A stretch of DNA of 64,000 nt. Origin: Portulaca oleracea (Eukaryota; Streptophyta; Magnoliopsida; Caryophyllales; Portulacaceae). The stretch covers positions 26,757,144 through 26,821,143 of the forward strand of contig CM055875.1 of assembly GCA_029582165.1 (NCBI GenBank), read 5' to 3'. Of this stretch, positions 44,055 through 56,487 are shown in pieces (within the stretch, counting starts at the first letter, position 1; each line of letters opens with the position of its first letter). The translations under genes and the position numbers were made by a program. The notes under the pieces were generated by a model. That model made no database searches. It had not been told where the DNA came from and saw nothing but the letters and a program-made list of their open reading frames with translations.

Positions 44055-47000
44055 TGAGGCATGAAGTTATATGAAAGGAGTTGCATGATGCTTTTGCATT
44101 TTGCGTTTATTATATTTTGTTTTTAATGTGGTATGTGTCATCCGCCCTTGTTGAATGTTAGGTAGAAAAACCTTTTAAGTATGGTCAGTTTTGTGTATTG
44201 AACTTGACATTTATAAAATAAAAAACGTTCGACCACGGACCACGCAATTATGCCATGTGGCTAATCTCATTATGGATGTTTAAATCACGGCAATGCGTAA
44301 AATTCCATGATGTGATGATTATGCATATTCAACGTATATATTCTGTTTCCATATCCACATTCTCATTTTTGTTCAATGTGGTTCATTTTAAAATCTCACC
44401 ACATGATATGAACTTCGTAGTCACACACTGTCTTCTGGTGGTTCATTGTCAAGCTGACCACACTCAACATATCTTATGGCCGATATGGACAACACGGGAA
44501 TTTATTTGAATTAACACGGTGCTGCTCGTGATTCAAACTTGTAGTTTTTTATTGGGTGTTTGGTGATGGCACGCTGTGTACATGCGTACATTTCCTCAGA
44601 TTGGCTATACCGCGCTCATATTGGGTAAACATTATAAATTATATGGTCATGTATGCCCATTACCACACACATAATGCAACAACCACAGTAGGTGGCAATT
44701 GGGTTTTGTAGTATGGCCTCGTACTAATAAGATTGTATCAAAATACACACTATAAGTGACAAATGTTCGATACAAGACCACATTAGATGAAACGTGATCA
44801 CACTCAGTTATATACTTGTATGTAGCCAATGGACTATTTAACACACAACTGATCACACTGATTCAAATGTGGCCAAGGGAAAACGCGAGCACATTATACT
44901 TGCACTATTTAGCATAAAAACCATAGTACTTTATGGTTGTGGCAATTGACCACACGTATTCATATGTGGCCAAGAAACTTCAAGTACCACATGAATTCGC
45001 ATGTGGCCAAGGGGGGAATTATTTAATGCATGACCACAATTGGATGTATGTAGCCAAGGAACTATTTAGCACAAAACATGATCATACTGACTCATATGTG
45101 GCCAGGGGAAAACGCGACCACATATATTATACTTGCACTATTTAGCACAAAACCCACAGTACATTATGGTTACGGAAATTAACCACACATATTCATAAGT
45201 GGTCAATGGACTCCAATTGATTGATAATTACATGCTAATAATAATTTTACTTCACAATTGACCACATGAAGTCACATGTGGACAAGGGACAACTATTTTA
45301 TGCATGACCACAGTTGTTGGTATGTGGTCATCACATATATTACACTACAGTTGCAAGTTATGGTTATGTCTCGATGCACACCATAACTCCATACCTATTT
45401 GATTCCGGCAATATATGATATAACAATGATATATAATATATCAGACAGTTTCATTTTTGTATGATAGAACAATGATAGAACAATGATGTGTAATCTGGCA
45501 TTTTGTTCGGCACACATCGATGGTGTTAATCCACAATTACATCCGCCCAACAAAAAAAAAATAACGGAAAAGGGCGGGAAACAATGCACAATGCATGCTG
45601 GGTGCAGTACGAGGTATCAACTGTATTGTGTTGGAGGATTACACATTGAACCCGCTCAAGCAAGGAACAAAAAAAAAAACAAACAAACAAACAAACATCT
45701 ACCGATGGCAGTTCGCCCATCACAACAATCATCAGACTGCAATAACCAATCCCCCCTCATATCCAATCCGCATGGTGGTTGATGACCCTAGTCTTTATCC
45801 AACTGTTAGCATTCTTGTACATCTCTCATTCCATTTTCACGGTGCATCAACATGTCGTAATAGTAATGGATGCGGAGTGAGTGAATCTCTGATGCACGTA
45901 ACTGTCAGACAAAAACGAATATCGTTAATGCCAGGATCGAATGTCAATTTACGTCCACTTATGCTTTTGGTGATTCACGATTTTAGTGAGAATTACAATG
46001 AACACAGTGGGGTCAGTTTGACAAGCATTCTAATGTGTCCACGGATTTATCACTGTGGACAATAACAGCGCCAATACAACTGATTTGCGAGCATGGTTGG
46101 CATATTGTCATGTACGAAAGTGTGTGTGGTCAATACAAATACGACCAATGTAACTACTTTGTGGTTGTACCTTCTTCGATGGTGTTGTTGTCCTGCCGCT
46201 AACGCCCTCTGCCCTCTTAGATGCACCGTCATTGTGAACCATACATGCTCCGCCTGCCGGCTTCAACTGCAATGTACGACCATTAATCACATAATCATAC
46301 TTAACGCGCTTATTGTGATCAACACTTCACATTCCAGTGCACACACTATTCAGAGTGTGGCCATGTAGGGTATATCATACTGAATATGACAACAGTAAAT
46401 TCGTGTCCGACCACACTCCTTATTTTTATGACCACACTTACTGATACCAGATTATAACCATAATATATGGGACCAAATGACCACACATGGTACCACTATC
46501 ATCCCATGTGTACATTGTAAGATCAACACAACACCCCAACTTTCTATATGAGCCAAAGACGCTTAATTTAAGTATTGGCTCAAACAATTACATTAACATG
46601 ACCACACAACCTACTCTGTTTGACAATACCTCACATTCCAGTGCACACATTCCATACTGAATATTGTCAAATTTTTATATGGATATCTTGACCCCCTCCC
46701 CCTCTTCTCATCCTCTACCCGATTAAACACCTACCTTTGTTCCTCTTAAATAAAAAAAAAAAAAATTGGCACACATCAGTATGTATTCTTCCAATTTCAC
46801 TTTTACAAACTGTATTCAACACTAACCTGATGTAAATTTGCCCTACTTTGAACTCAAATGCGATGTCTGCAACTAGTTCTTGACGATTGCTTTAATGGAA
46901 AGGTCATCATCGCCGATCCAATGTGTCGGTGGTTGTTTTCTCACACCCTTTTTTCGCCGGAGCAATGACATCTACCACAACCCCCAATTTTCGATGAGTA

Positions 47001-47327
47001 GAGTACTTGTGTACTTTGGAGTGTGACAGAAACCCTAGTAGCCTGCTCCATTCCCCCATCTTCAACTTTTTCTCTTCAAATCACTACAGAGATCACAAAG
47101 AGCCAAAATGGAAAACAAAAAGACTGCCAATATGAATTTCATGAATATGGCACAAATTTAATTTAGCTGCCTCTTTTTTTTTTTTTTTTTTTTTTTGTCT
47201 CACACATATGAGTGGTTTTCAATGTGGAGTGGTAGTTTTAATCTCAGCCACATGATCTGAATTGGATGGCTCTGATTTTCTCTTCCTACCTTCCTACCTA
47301 AAGTTTCTTCCTACTGGATCCGTTTCC

Positions 47328-47332
47328 TATAC

Positions 47333-47380
<48 letters not shown>
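47328..47380. repeat. (TA)n microsatellite 2
   Basis: A TA run with TACGTG near its left edge. It separates Element A from the 3' end of the LINE and is either the LINE's tail or its target. Confidence 0.9.
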
Positions 47381-47383
<3 letters not shown>

Positions 47384-47455
47384 CAGAAATCTTAATTCAT
47401 TAAAGAGCCCAAAAACAAGGCCCAAACCAGAGAAATACAGCAGAGTAGCAGAAAA

Positions 47456-50400
47456 CTAATGTAACAGTAAGTCTATACACCTTTTATATTTACTACTCTT
47501 CTTCCCTAGAAATAAAAGTCTATGAATTAAAGTGTAATGGATCTTTTCAATAGCTTCATCACAGCTTGGGATCACCTGTGACGAAGGGAACTTTCTGTAA
47601 TTCCTCCATTCCCATATCACAGCAATTGTGGAGGACACAACAGCAGCATCCAACTTCTTGCCAACACCATTCCTCTTCACATTCCTCCAGTTGGAAAACC
47701 ATTGCTGCACAGAGCTAAAAACATCATTCAAGCCCAGTTTCCTCCCGAACAATTCCAGAATCTGCCTTACAAACCTGCATTTTGAGAAGAGATGATCAAT
47801 AGATTCTTCCCCCCTCATCACAGAAACAACACTTTGAAGTAACCAGACTGCCATGAGCAATTAACCGAGCAGCCACAGGAAGTTTGTTATGAGCTGTAAC
47901 CCAAGCAATAAAACTGTGTCTGGGAGGAGAAATTCCATTCCACACAATGTGATACCATTGCCATTTCTCATCAGTAGAGAGAAGACCAAGGTAGCATTTT
48001 TTGACAAAAAAAACCTCCATTAAATTCACCAATCCACTTCTAATTCAACCAAAAAATTACTTAGGGGTACCCTAACTTTTGGTGAAATGTTTTTCTGGTA
48101 CCCCAAGTTTTAAAAACTAATTTTGGGGTACCATAACTTTTAGAATTAGAAATAATTATGTGAATTTCCGGCCAATGATTTGAATTCACCGGTGAGTTTT
48201 AAGCGGGAAATTGATTAAGTGTTTTTGTGGATGAAAATACCCTTTGTTTACGTGGACGAAAATGATTTGAATCAATTTGAGTTTCGCCGGAAATTCACCT
48301 AGTAATTTCTAATCCTAAAAGTAAGGGTACCCCAAAATTAGTTTTGAAAAGTTAGGGAACCAAAAAATTATTTCTTCAAAAGTTAGGGTACCTCTAAGTA
48401 ATTTTTTGTAACTCAACTCATAACCTTGTTTAATTTTGTCTTTCACCTTGCAAACTTGCTTCCAACACCAGGAGCCCGAGACAGGAGGATGATATTGCCA
48501 CCAATTATAATCTTTTACATACCTTTCATGCACCCATCTAACCCAAAGATTGTCTTTTTTCTGAGCAATGTTCCAAACCAGCTTTCCAATTGTAGCAAGG
48601 TTCCATAATCTTGGATTCCTTAACCCCAAACCACCAAGCTTTTTTGGTAAACAAACGGTATCCCATGCAACAAGAGGGGTCCTTTGATAATTACAATCCC
48701 CAGACCACAGATAGTTCCTGCAAACTTTGATGATTTGTTCAATAACATTAATGGGCAGGACAAATATATTCGCCCAGTAGCTGAAAATGCTCAATAAAAC
48801 TGAATTAATCAGCCGGGTACGAGCAGCATAAGAGATTTTCCTCGAAGACCAAATACGAATTTTTGCAGTGATTTTGTCTACTAAAGATAGACAATCAAAT
48901 TTACCCAATCTTCCTGTCGTAATTGGAACCCCAAGATATCTCATAGGAAAACATCCTCTCTCAAAACCCATAATTCCTGCAATGTTTTGATCTAAAACAC
49001 TATCACATCCTGCTGTAACAATCTGAGACTTGGCAGTATTGGCAGTCAACCCAGAGCTCAAAGCAAAATGATCAAGAACATTAGCAACACAGGTGACAGA
49101 TCTTAAATCAGCAGCACAAAAATCACCGGGTCATCCGCAAATAACAGATGATTAATCTTCATACTTTTGCATCCAGGATGATAATTAAACTCAGGATTAT
49201 GTTTCAGATCATCCAACAACCTTGAAAGATATTCCATAACTATGACAAACAATAATGGAGATAAGGGATCACCTTGTCGAAGTCCTCTTCCACCCTTGAA
49301 ATACCCATGATGTTGACCATTGATATTGATAGAATAAGGAGAGGAGACACACATCATAATCCATTGAATAAATTTGGGAGGAAAAAGAAAAGCAACTAGA
49401 GCTTCTTTAATACATTCCCAATAAATGGAATCATAAGCCTTCTTAAGGTCAACCTTCATAATACATCTAGGAGAGAGACCTTTCCTACTATAGCTAGTTG
49501 CAACTTCCTGACAAAGAAGAATATTTTGAACAATCTCCCTGCCCGGTAGAAAAGCTCCTTGACTTTGATTAATGATAGAAGGTAGAACTTCTCTAAGACG
49601 TATACAAAGAAGCTTAGAGATGCATTTATATGAGACATAGCAACAAGAAATGGGTCTGAAATCAGCAGGAGTCTCAGGATTAAGCTTCTTAGGAATCAAG
49701 GAAATAACAGTATAATTGATACTAGCTAATATAGTGCCCTTGTCTAAGCACTCAAAAATAGCATCACAGAAAAGATCCCCAATTCTCCTCCAATTCTCCT
49801 GATAAAACGAGCTACTATATCCATCAGGCCCAGGAGCTTTTAAAATAGGAATAGAGAAGACAATCTCACATATCTCCTCCTTAATAAAAGGACGAAGAAG
49901 TTTCAACTGCTGCTCCACCTTTAAAATAGAACCTACCTGGATCATATTATAATGAAAAGGTGCTCTTGTATAAGACTGTTGGCCCAATAAATTTTCAAAA
50001 TAAAGGAGCATTATAGCAGCAACATTATCAAAACCAATAAAAGTCTCTCCATCTTCATCATTAAGAGAAAAGATATAAGGTCTAATTTGCCTCTTCCTCA
50101 TTTTTGCAAAGAAAACCCGAGAAGGGCAATCACCCAAATTAAGCCATTCAATTTTTGCTTGCTGTTGCATGAGCTTCTATGAATCCAGAATTCTAATATA
50201 ATCAGACCTCAAAACTTTTTCCAGATCAAGTAAATCCAAATTGGTTTTATCATTCATCACAGGCTTCTGAATGTCCTCAAGTTTCAACCGACTTCTCTCC
50301 ACTTGGTGGTGAATATCAAAAAACTTGTCTCTATGTAACTTCTGTAAAGGCTCTTTCAGAGAAATCAAAAGTCTATGGAATTGATACATTTTGCAACCTT

Positions 50401-51193
50401 GAACCAACACAGAAAGCGACTCTTCAATAACTCTACCATAATCCTCATCATTATGCCACATAATACAGTATTTGAAACCACCTTTCTTCTTGGGAGCAGT
50501 AGGAAAAGAAATAAGCATGGGAGTATGATCTGATAAACCAAAAGGGAGAAAAACAGTGCGGACAAACCCCATTTGATGAAGCCACTCTTTATTTGAGAAA
50601 CCTCTATCCATCCTGGACCAAACATGTGAATTTGTCCAAGTATAATAATCTCCTTGAAAGCTTAATTCCTGCAGATTTGTATTCTTTAAACAATCATGAA
50701 AATCAGTGACCTCAAAATAATTGACAACAGTACCTCCAATACACTCCTCTTGGTACAGAACAACATTAAAATCACCCAAAACTAACCAACCATCAGGAAT
50801 TTGATGAGCTAAATCATTCAGTTTCTCCCACAAAGCTTTCCTATCATTCAAAGAATTGGAGCCAAACACAAAAGTTACATGAAATTTGATACCATCCATC
50901 AAACGAGTAACTAAAATATGTATCCACTGACTCTGAATGTCTACCACATCCACCTGATAAACATTAGGTTTCCAAGCAATCAAAATGCGACACTTACCCC
51001 CAGGCACAACATTATGAAGTACACTCCAACCATTCAACATCCTAGAACCCACCTCTGCCATTTTTTCAAATTTAGTTTTGAATTCAAGTAAGCCCATAAG
51101 ACTTACTTGATGAGAATGCAGGTAGTTACGGATATCCACCTGCTTATTGAACTTCCCACTACCTCTAATATTCCAACTCATAATATTAACCAT
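47456..51193 (-). pseudogene. LINE ORF2: endonuclease, reverse transcriptase, zf-RVT (broken)
   Basis: Starts ATG 51193. APE-like endonuclease: MSWNIRGSGKF, LLEFK, LVLGDFNVV, LSDHTPML. An in-frame TAG at 50179-50177 precedes the reverse transcriptase: LKAPGPDGYSSSFY, FRPISCCYVSYKCISKLL, QGAFLPGREIVQN, KVDLKKAYDSIYW, GLRQGDPLSPLLF, HLLFADD. A one-base frameshift lies just after FADD (about 49130). The frame resumes to 48420 (MRYLGVPITTGRL, KKLGGLGLRN), is cut by a MITE (48050-48408), resumes at 48032 (VWNGISPPRHSFIAW), and shifts at a C6 run (about 47808-47813) into the zf-RVT end (IDHLFSKCRFVRQI). The EN and RT catalytic residues are retained, so the lesions look recent relative to the gene's age. 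Confidence 0.9.
48050..48408. mobile_element. Foldback MULE-type MITE inside LINE ORF2
   Basis: A 359-bp element with about 83-bp TIRs: CAAAAAATTACTTAGGGGTACC at the left and its near-complement GGTACCTCTAAGTAATTTTTTG at the right. Flanks TAATTCAAC (48041-48049) and TAACTCAAC (48409-48417) form a 9-bp TSD with one mismatch. Repeated GGGGTACC words lie inside each arm. Confidence 0.85.
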
Positions 51194-51980
51194 TGTTACC
51201 TGGACTACACCCTCCTGCCTTTTGGAAAGCTTTCAGAACCTCTCCAGCTCGGATGGTTTGAGGTCTAAAAGCTCCCGTTCGAGGTGGCAGGCCTTTAGAG
51301 GGCACAGATGGGGTAATAACTGGTCGACTAGCCATTAGTGGACTAGGAGATCTTTGCTCTGCAATCACTGTATTCTGCTCAACAACAACAAGTACATGTT
51401 GCTCCTTCAGTACAAAGCTTTGTTTCTTCATCTTACAATCGCAAGAATCATGACCAAACTTTTTGCAATGGTTGCATTTTACTGGTTTCCAATCATATAT
51501 GACCTTCTGAGAAATCACAACTCCATTGTCAATAAACTGAATTCTATCCGTAAAATTTCCATCCACATTCATCTCCACCATCAATCTAGCTGCAGAAATA
51601 TCAGATTTGTCTCTCGTTCTTAAACACGTTTTGATCGGAATACCTAAAGTGCTCCCAATCTTACCAAACCCATTAGTATTCCAATACTTCGTATCCAATT
51701 GAGGCAAAATCACCCAAACCGGCAAAGAAACAATCGACTCCAAATCAATACTTAAACTATCATTCCAATCCCGAACAATCATAGGTTTATTACCAAAATA
51801 GTATAAACCCTTCTCCAACACAGCCTTCATATGGTGCTCATCCTGAAATTTCACCAAATACGTTCCTCTCCTTGCCTTAACCACCTTCACTATCTCATAT
51901 TCTTTCCAGATTGATCGAAGAAACCCATTCATCTCAGTATAAGCTAAGTTAAACACACTCTCGCCGATACACGTCAACAA
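51186..51980 (-). CDS. LINE ORF1 protein (DUF4283 plus CCHC knuckle)
   Basis: 264 aa, uninterrupted. Residues 10-130 have the DUF4283-like pattern: VKARRGTYLVKFQDEHHMKAV, GLYYFGNKPMIVRDW, LPVWVILPQLDTKYW, GIPIKTCLRTRD. A CCHC knuckle CNHCKKFGHDSCDC follows at about 170-183, then a Pro/Ser-rich tail. ORF1 proteins of plant L1 elements bind RNA and accompany ORF2 protein. The stop overlaps the ORF2 start by 8 bp. The first residues (MLTCIGES) may derive from the adjoining TIR-element fragment, so the true start may be lost. It is TE-encoded, not a host gene. Confidence 0.85.
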   Translation of the reverse strand: MLTCIGESVFNLAYTEMNGFLRSIWKEYEIVKVVKARRGTYLVKFQDEHHMKAVLEKGLYYFGNKPMIVRDWNDSLSIDLESIVSLPVWVILPQLDTKYWNTNGFGKIGSTLGIPIKTCLRTRDKSDISAARLMVEMNVDGNFTDRIQFIDNGVVISQKVIYDWKPVKCNHCKKFGHDSCDCKMKKQSFVLKEQHVLVVVEQNTVIAEQRSPSPLMASRPVITPSVPSKGLPPRTGAFRPQTIRAGEVLKAFQKAGGCSPGNNG

Positions 51981-52115
51981 ACCACCGAGTCACTACCACT
52001 TGACTCGGCGGCGTCCCACCAGAATACAATTTTATTTTTTTTGGACCATCAAAATACAAAATGAAAGTAGGGATTATTACAATTCGTAAAAGTAGGGATT
52101 ATTAGAATCCAATTC

Positions 52116-52118
<3 letters not shown>
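51981..52118. mobile_element. Right end of a TIR element joined to LINE ORF1
   Basis: ACCGAGTCACTACC...GACTCGGCGGCG, then GGACCATCAAAATAC...ATTAGAATCCAATTCCCC, abutting (TA)n. It shares both the GAGTC...GACTCG palindrome and the sub-terminal GGACCA...CAGAATAC words with Element F (61467-63216), and the terminal AGGGATTATTAGAATCC with Element C. The left partner is missing. Confidence 0.6.
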
Positions 52119-52175
<57 letters not shown>

Positions 52176-52220
52176 ATATATATTTCCCTATATATATATG
52201 TATATCTATATATCTATATA

Positions 52221-52266
<46 letters not shown>
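52119..52266. repeat. (TA)n microsatellite 3 with an embedded TTCCC remnant
   Basis: TA/TATG repeats with the short island TTTCCC at about 52183-52188. The island equals the terminal bases of the neighbouring elements (TTCCC|TATA), so it may be a footprint. Confidence 0.88.
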
Positions 52267-52269
<3 letters not shown>

Positions 52270-52798
52270 AAATTGGATTCTAATAATCCCTACTTTTGCA
52301 AATTGACTGACAATAATCGCTACTTTCAATTTGTATTCTGGTGGTCCAAAATAAAATAAAATTGTATTTTAGTGGTACCAAATCCATCACCACACTCTTT
52401 TTATTTTTTTCATGCCTACCCCATATTGTTTTTGTTTTTTTCGTTCCTTCCCTCAGATAGGTAATGAAGTGTAGTTGCTAAAATATTTTTGAAATTATTT
52501 TTTTGAGATTCCGAGCAATTAATATGATTTTTTAAAAAGAATAAAATTGAAAAAATCATAAAAAATAGAAAAACAATTCAAAACAATTGGGAGAAGTGGT
52601 GTAAATTCATTAAAAATCGTGGTAAAGTGCTATACAAAGTATTGAATCAAATGCAACATAAAATCTATGATATTTAAGGTATACTCTAGATTATGTCCCA
52701 CTACAATACAATTTTTTTTTGGACCACCAGAATACAAATTTAAATGAGGGATTATTGCCATCCAATTTGGCAAAGTAGGGATTATTAGAATCCAATTT

Positions 52799-52801
<3 letters not shown>
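52267..52801. mobile_element. Element C: 535-bp TIR element between (TA)n tracts
   Basis: TIRs of about 110 bp: GGGAAATTGGATTCTAATAATCCC at the left and GGGATTATTAGAATCCAATTTCCC at the right, with GTATTCTGGTGGTCC and its complement further in. The central part is AT-rich and non-coding. TA repeats flank both sides. The arrangement recalls micron, a rice element that targets (TA)n microsatellites. Confidence 0.82.

Positions 52802-52855
<54 letters not shown>
52802..52855. repeat. (TA)n microsatellite 4
   Basis: A nearly pure TA run exactly between Elements C and D. Confidence 0.92.
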
Positions 52856-52857
<2 letters not shown>

Positions 52858-55741
52858 GAATAGATAGGGTGAGAAGGGTGTTAATATGAGAATGTGAGAA
52901 GGGTAATTATTGACCATTAGATCACAAATCAATGGTCCTGAATTATTCAGCAATTTGGAATTTTTTTCCTCTTGCCTCACGTGACCCAATACTGCAAAAA
53001 AAAAAGAAAAGAAAAGGCAACTAAGTAATTAATGTTTTTATTGGAAACAGTTCCGCGTGGGTATGCGTAAGGCTGATTTGATTTTGCATTTCCAGTTCAT
53101 AGCCATAGTGTTTCAAACGAAAGGGGGAGAAGTTAAGAGGCTGGATGGGATGGTTCGTCGGTGTGAGAGTGAATAGAACCTATCGACGAGAGTCAGACAG
53201 CGACAGTTTGAAGGATCGCCGGTTGAATTCTGGAGACGAACTTCACGGCAATTGGTTTAATTTGGATCTGCGGCGAGGTTAGGTTCTTGAAGGAAGGCGT
53301 TTTGGCACCCATTTGAAGGAACGAGAACTGCGGTTTAGCAAGCACGATCCTTTTGGTCCGGAATAACAAAATCGACAAGCAATTGGGGTTTGAATTCGGA
53401 AAGGCTTATGTCACTGCTGAAGTGTTTGTGTACCGTGAATTTTTTTGTATAAGCTCGATGTCCGTTTGGATTATATGTGATGTTTTTTTTGGCTATACTT
53501 AATGTCTGTTTGGTTTATACATAATGTTCATCTCAAATATGATACGATGATTGAGTCAGATGTCTTTTTTATGTGAATATGATATTCAAATTGTTTCCAC
53601 GATTTCCTTTATGTTGGAATCAGAATCTATTTTAAATTAATTATGTGTTTTGAATTTGATGTGCATTTGGTGAAAACATTTGGTCTAAACTTGATGTCCA
53701 TTTTGAATATCATAAAATGGCGATTTCATTTCAACTTAATGTTCCCCCGTGTTTGAACAATAGTGTAAGAGATGGTATCCATCTTGTTGACACATGATGT
53801 CCATTTGATTTCAATATTATATGCATCTTGGTTTTGAACATGATGTTAATTTGATTTTATGATGATATCCATTTTGAACTCGATGCCCATTTGGTTTACA
53901 CACAATGTCCATTTTATTTGAACTTGGTGTCTAGTTGACCGGGCAGAGTCGCCAGACAAGTGGATGTTGAGACGAAATCCCTGTTCATTCTTGATATCTA
54001 CCACGCAATAAGCTGAAGAGATCGTGGTGAAGAACATCATCGAGAAAGATCTCATCGGAAAGAGTAACAGTGCAATTACAAAATTTTGATGTCTACATTT
54101 GTTATAGCTGATGTTCATTGTCGGATGCCTTGATGTACTTTTTAGTCATACCTATTGTTCATTTATACATGAAGTGAGAAGTTCTAAAATTGTAAAAATT
54201 TGAAGTTATGTTCTGTTGGATGTTTTGATGTACTTTTTTATCATACATGTTGTCCATGCTCATATGATTTTACTTGATATTCATTTGATTCGATGTTCAT
54301 TTTACAAAATCTATGCAGTAAGACACCAAATTAAATTGTAATAATTGTAGAAGTAAACATACACATGAAAATGGATATCCATTATATGTAAATGAACATC
54401 CATTATCAATTAAATGAGCATCTATTAGAAAGCAAAACGACGAAATTAAATACATCCATATCAAAATGGACATCCATCATCGGTAGAATGAGCATCAAGT
54501 TAAATGAAAATGAACATCAAATGAAAGTTAAAAGGAAATAGACATTTTAATAATTGTTGCGGAAATATCTAATATAACCAACATCAAAGTGGACATCCAA
54601 TATCAGAAAAATAAAATCCATTAAATCTGGATGTCACAAAATGGACATCCAATATCAAAATGGAAAATGGGCATTTATTGATAGAAAAATGAACATCCAT
54701 TAAAAGTATCACAAAAGTACAGAACAATATATTTTACTTATTTTACACAATTCCAATCCTAAAAAAATGCCATATAACTAGAGACAATGAGGGAGATGGC
54801 CTAAAATTCTAATCTTTAATGTATGGCGAAACACCATCATCAGAAGGGGGCGAGTGTCCTTGTTCGGTTCTAATGGGCAGCCTTTGAAAATATAATCTCT
54901 TCAACTTATTGCGGGGCAGGAAACAGAGATTTCGTCTCAGCATCCACCTGTCTGCCAACTCTGCCTCGTCAACTTGACATCATGTTCAAATAAAATGGAT
55001 ATTATCGAGTTTACACCAAATGGACATCATGTTTTCACCAAATGCATATCAAGTTCAAAACACATTATTAATTTAAAATAGATTCTGATTCCAACACAAA
55101 GGAAATCGTGGTAAAAATTTGAATTATCATATTCACATAAAAAAGACATCAAGTTCAAAACCAATTGAGATCATATTAAAATCAACATGGACATCAAGGT
55201 CGAACTAAATGAGCATCAAATTCTGACCAGGTGAACATCATGTTCAACCAAGATGGACATCATGTTTTACACTTTCTCACCCCATTCATCTCCTTTCTCC
55301 CTCAATCTCTTTCTCAACCACCCCAAAACCCTAGCTCGACTCAACAACGCCCTTCCTCTCAGCACCACCGCGACCACCAACCACCACTCCGCCACTTCGC
55401 ACCACCACTACCATCCCATCCATCCTTCACACACAGCCACCAACGCATTTCATTTGAAACTCGACCCTCTCATCTTCTCCCGTTTTCGTTTGAAACACTA
55501 TGGCTATGAACTGGAAGTACAAAATCAAATCAGCCTTACACATACCCACGCAGAACTGTTTCCAATAAAAACATTAATGACTTAGTTGCCTTTTCTTTTT
55601 TCTTTTTTTTTTTGCAGTATTAGATCACGTGAGGCAAGAGGAAAAAAAAAATTCCAAATTGCTGAATAATTCAGGACCATTGATTTGTGATCTAATGGTC
55701 AATAATTACCCTTCTCATATTCTCATATTAACACCCTTCTC

Positions 55742-55745
<4 letters not shown>
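52856..55745. mobile_element. Element D: 2.9-kb long-inverted-repeat element
   Basis: The left arm starts GGGAATAGATAGGGTGAGAAG, while the right arm ends CTTCTCACCC. Inverted identity is easily followed from 52870 to about 53130 against 55480-55745 (for example ATCACAAATCAATGG/CCATTGATTTGTGAT). It reappears further in (GAGACGAAATCCCTG at 53970 against AGATTTCGTCTC at 54928). Between the arms, words like TTGATGTCCATTTG predominate on the left (53.4-54.3 kb) and ATGGACATCAAG on the right (54.36-55.26 kb). No intact gene. The 5' leader-like CCACC-rich stretch at 55290-55470 may be captured sequence. Confidence 0.78.

Positions 55746-55805
<60 letters not shown>
55746..55805. repeat. (TA)n microsatellite 5
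   Basis: A nearly pure TA run exactly between Elements D and E. Confidence 0.92.
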
Positions 55806-55808
<3 letters not shown>

Positions 55809-56487
55809 AATAGATATAATGAGAAGAGGACTTTTGTGAGAAGAGAAGCATAAAAGATCTCAGCCCTTACTTTAAAGATCAATGGTGAATTTAAATTTGC
55901 TGTTTTATCTTTATTTGTAATGGGAAAGAATAATAATTAGTGTTTTTATTTTATGGGATGTTCCCACGTGAGAATGAGAAGGCAGAGAGTTAATGCAGCA
56001 GTCAAAAAGGGAAAAGGAGAGAGAAGCATGCCAGCCACCTTCCAGTAAATGCATTGTAGCTTCCCAAAAACAATCATCATCTGTTTTTTGAAAATCCTAG
56101 CATGCAGTAATCCAGAGAAGTTTTGAAAACACACAATCATTCTGCAACTTTTGAAAACCCAACATGCTCATCGAGGTCTACCATAACTGAATTTCCAAAA
56201 CTTGAAGCTTTGAAGCAAACCCTAAACGATTTCTGGCGATTTCCGGTTAATTGCCGAGGAGGGGCATACGATTTGCGATGAGTGAGTGTTCCGGCGGGTG
56301 AATTTCCGGTCAATTGCCAGAGAAAAGTAAAACGAAGTTCGAATTTTCCGGCGGGTGAGTATATGCGATTTCTAGGGTTTGTTTCCTTTTTTTTTTTTGA
56401 AATTTGGGGTGTCGGGGAAGGTTTGATGTTCATTATTACAGTTGGGTGTGTTTTTGTCAGTGTAGGAAGAGAATTGTCCAATTTCTC

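Larger units (their letters stand above)
42236..47327 (+). mobile_element. Element A: TIR element with internally deleted FAR1-type transposase gene
   Basis: The left end GGGAGCGGATCCAGTAGGAAG is mirrored at the right by CTTCCTACTGGATCCGTTTCC (47308-47327). Inverted similarity of roughly 120 bp includes the GTAGGAAGGTAGGAAG blocks, and (TA)n lies outside both ends. The interior has a two-exon remnant of a FAR1/FHY3-type gene, a 264-bp tandem duplication, and many TGTGGCCAA/TGACCACA words between 44.7 and 46.7 kb. The rest is non-coding. I infer a non-autonomous MULE derivative. No classic 9-bp TSD can be seen because both flanks are TA repeat. Confidence 0.72.
47381..51980 (-). mobile_element. 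L1-clade LINE with (TA)n tail
   Basis: ORF1 at 51980-51186 is followed by ORF2 with an 8-bp overlap. ORF2 ends at 47456 (minus strand), then about 75 bp of 3' UTR (...TTAAGATTTCTGCC) running into (TA)n. No poly(A) is present. It is disabled by one in-frame stop, two frameshifts and a MITE insertion. The 5' UTR is missing: ORF1 starts beside a fragment of a TIR element end (51981-52118). Confidence 0.85.
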
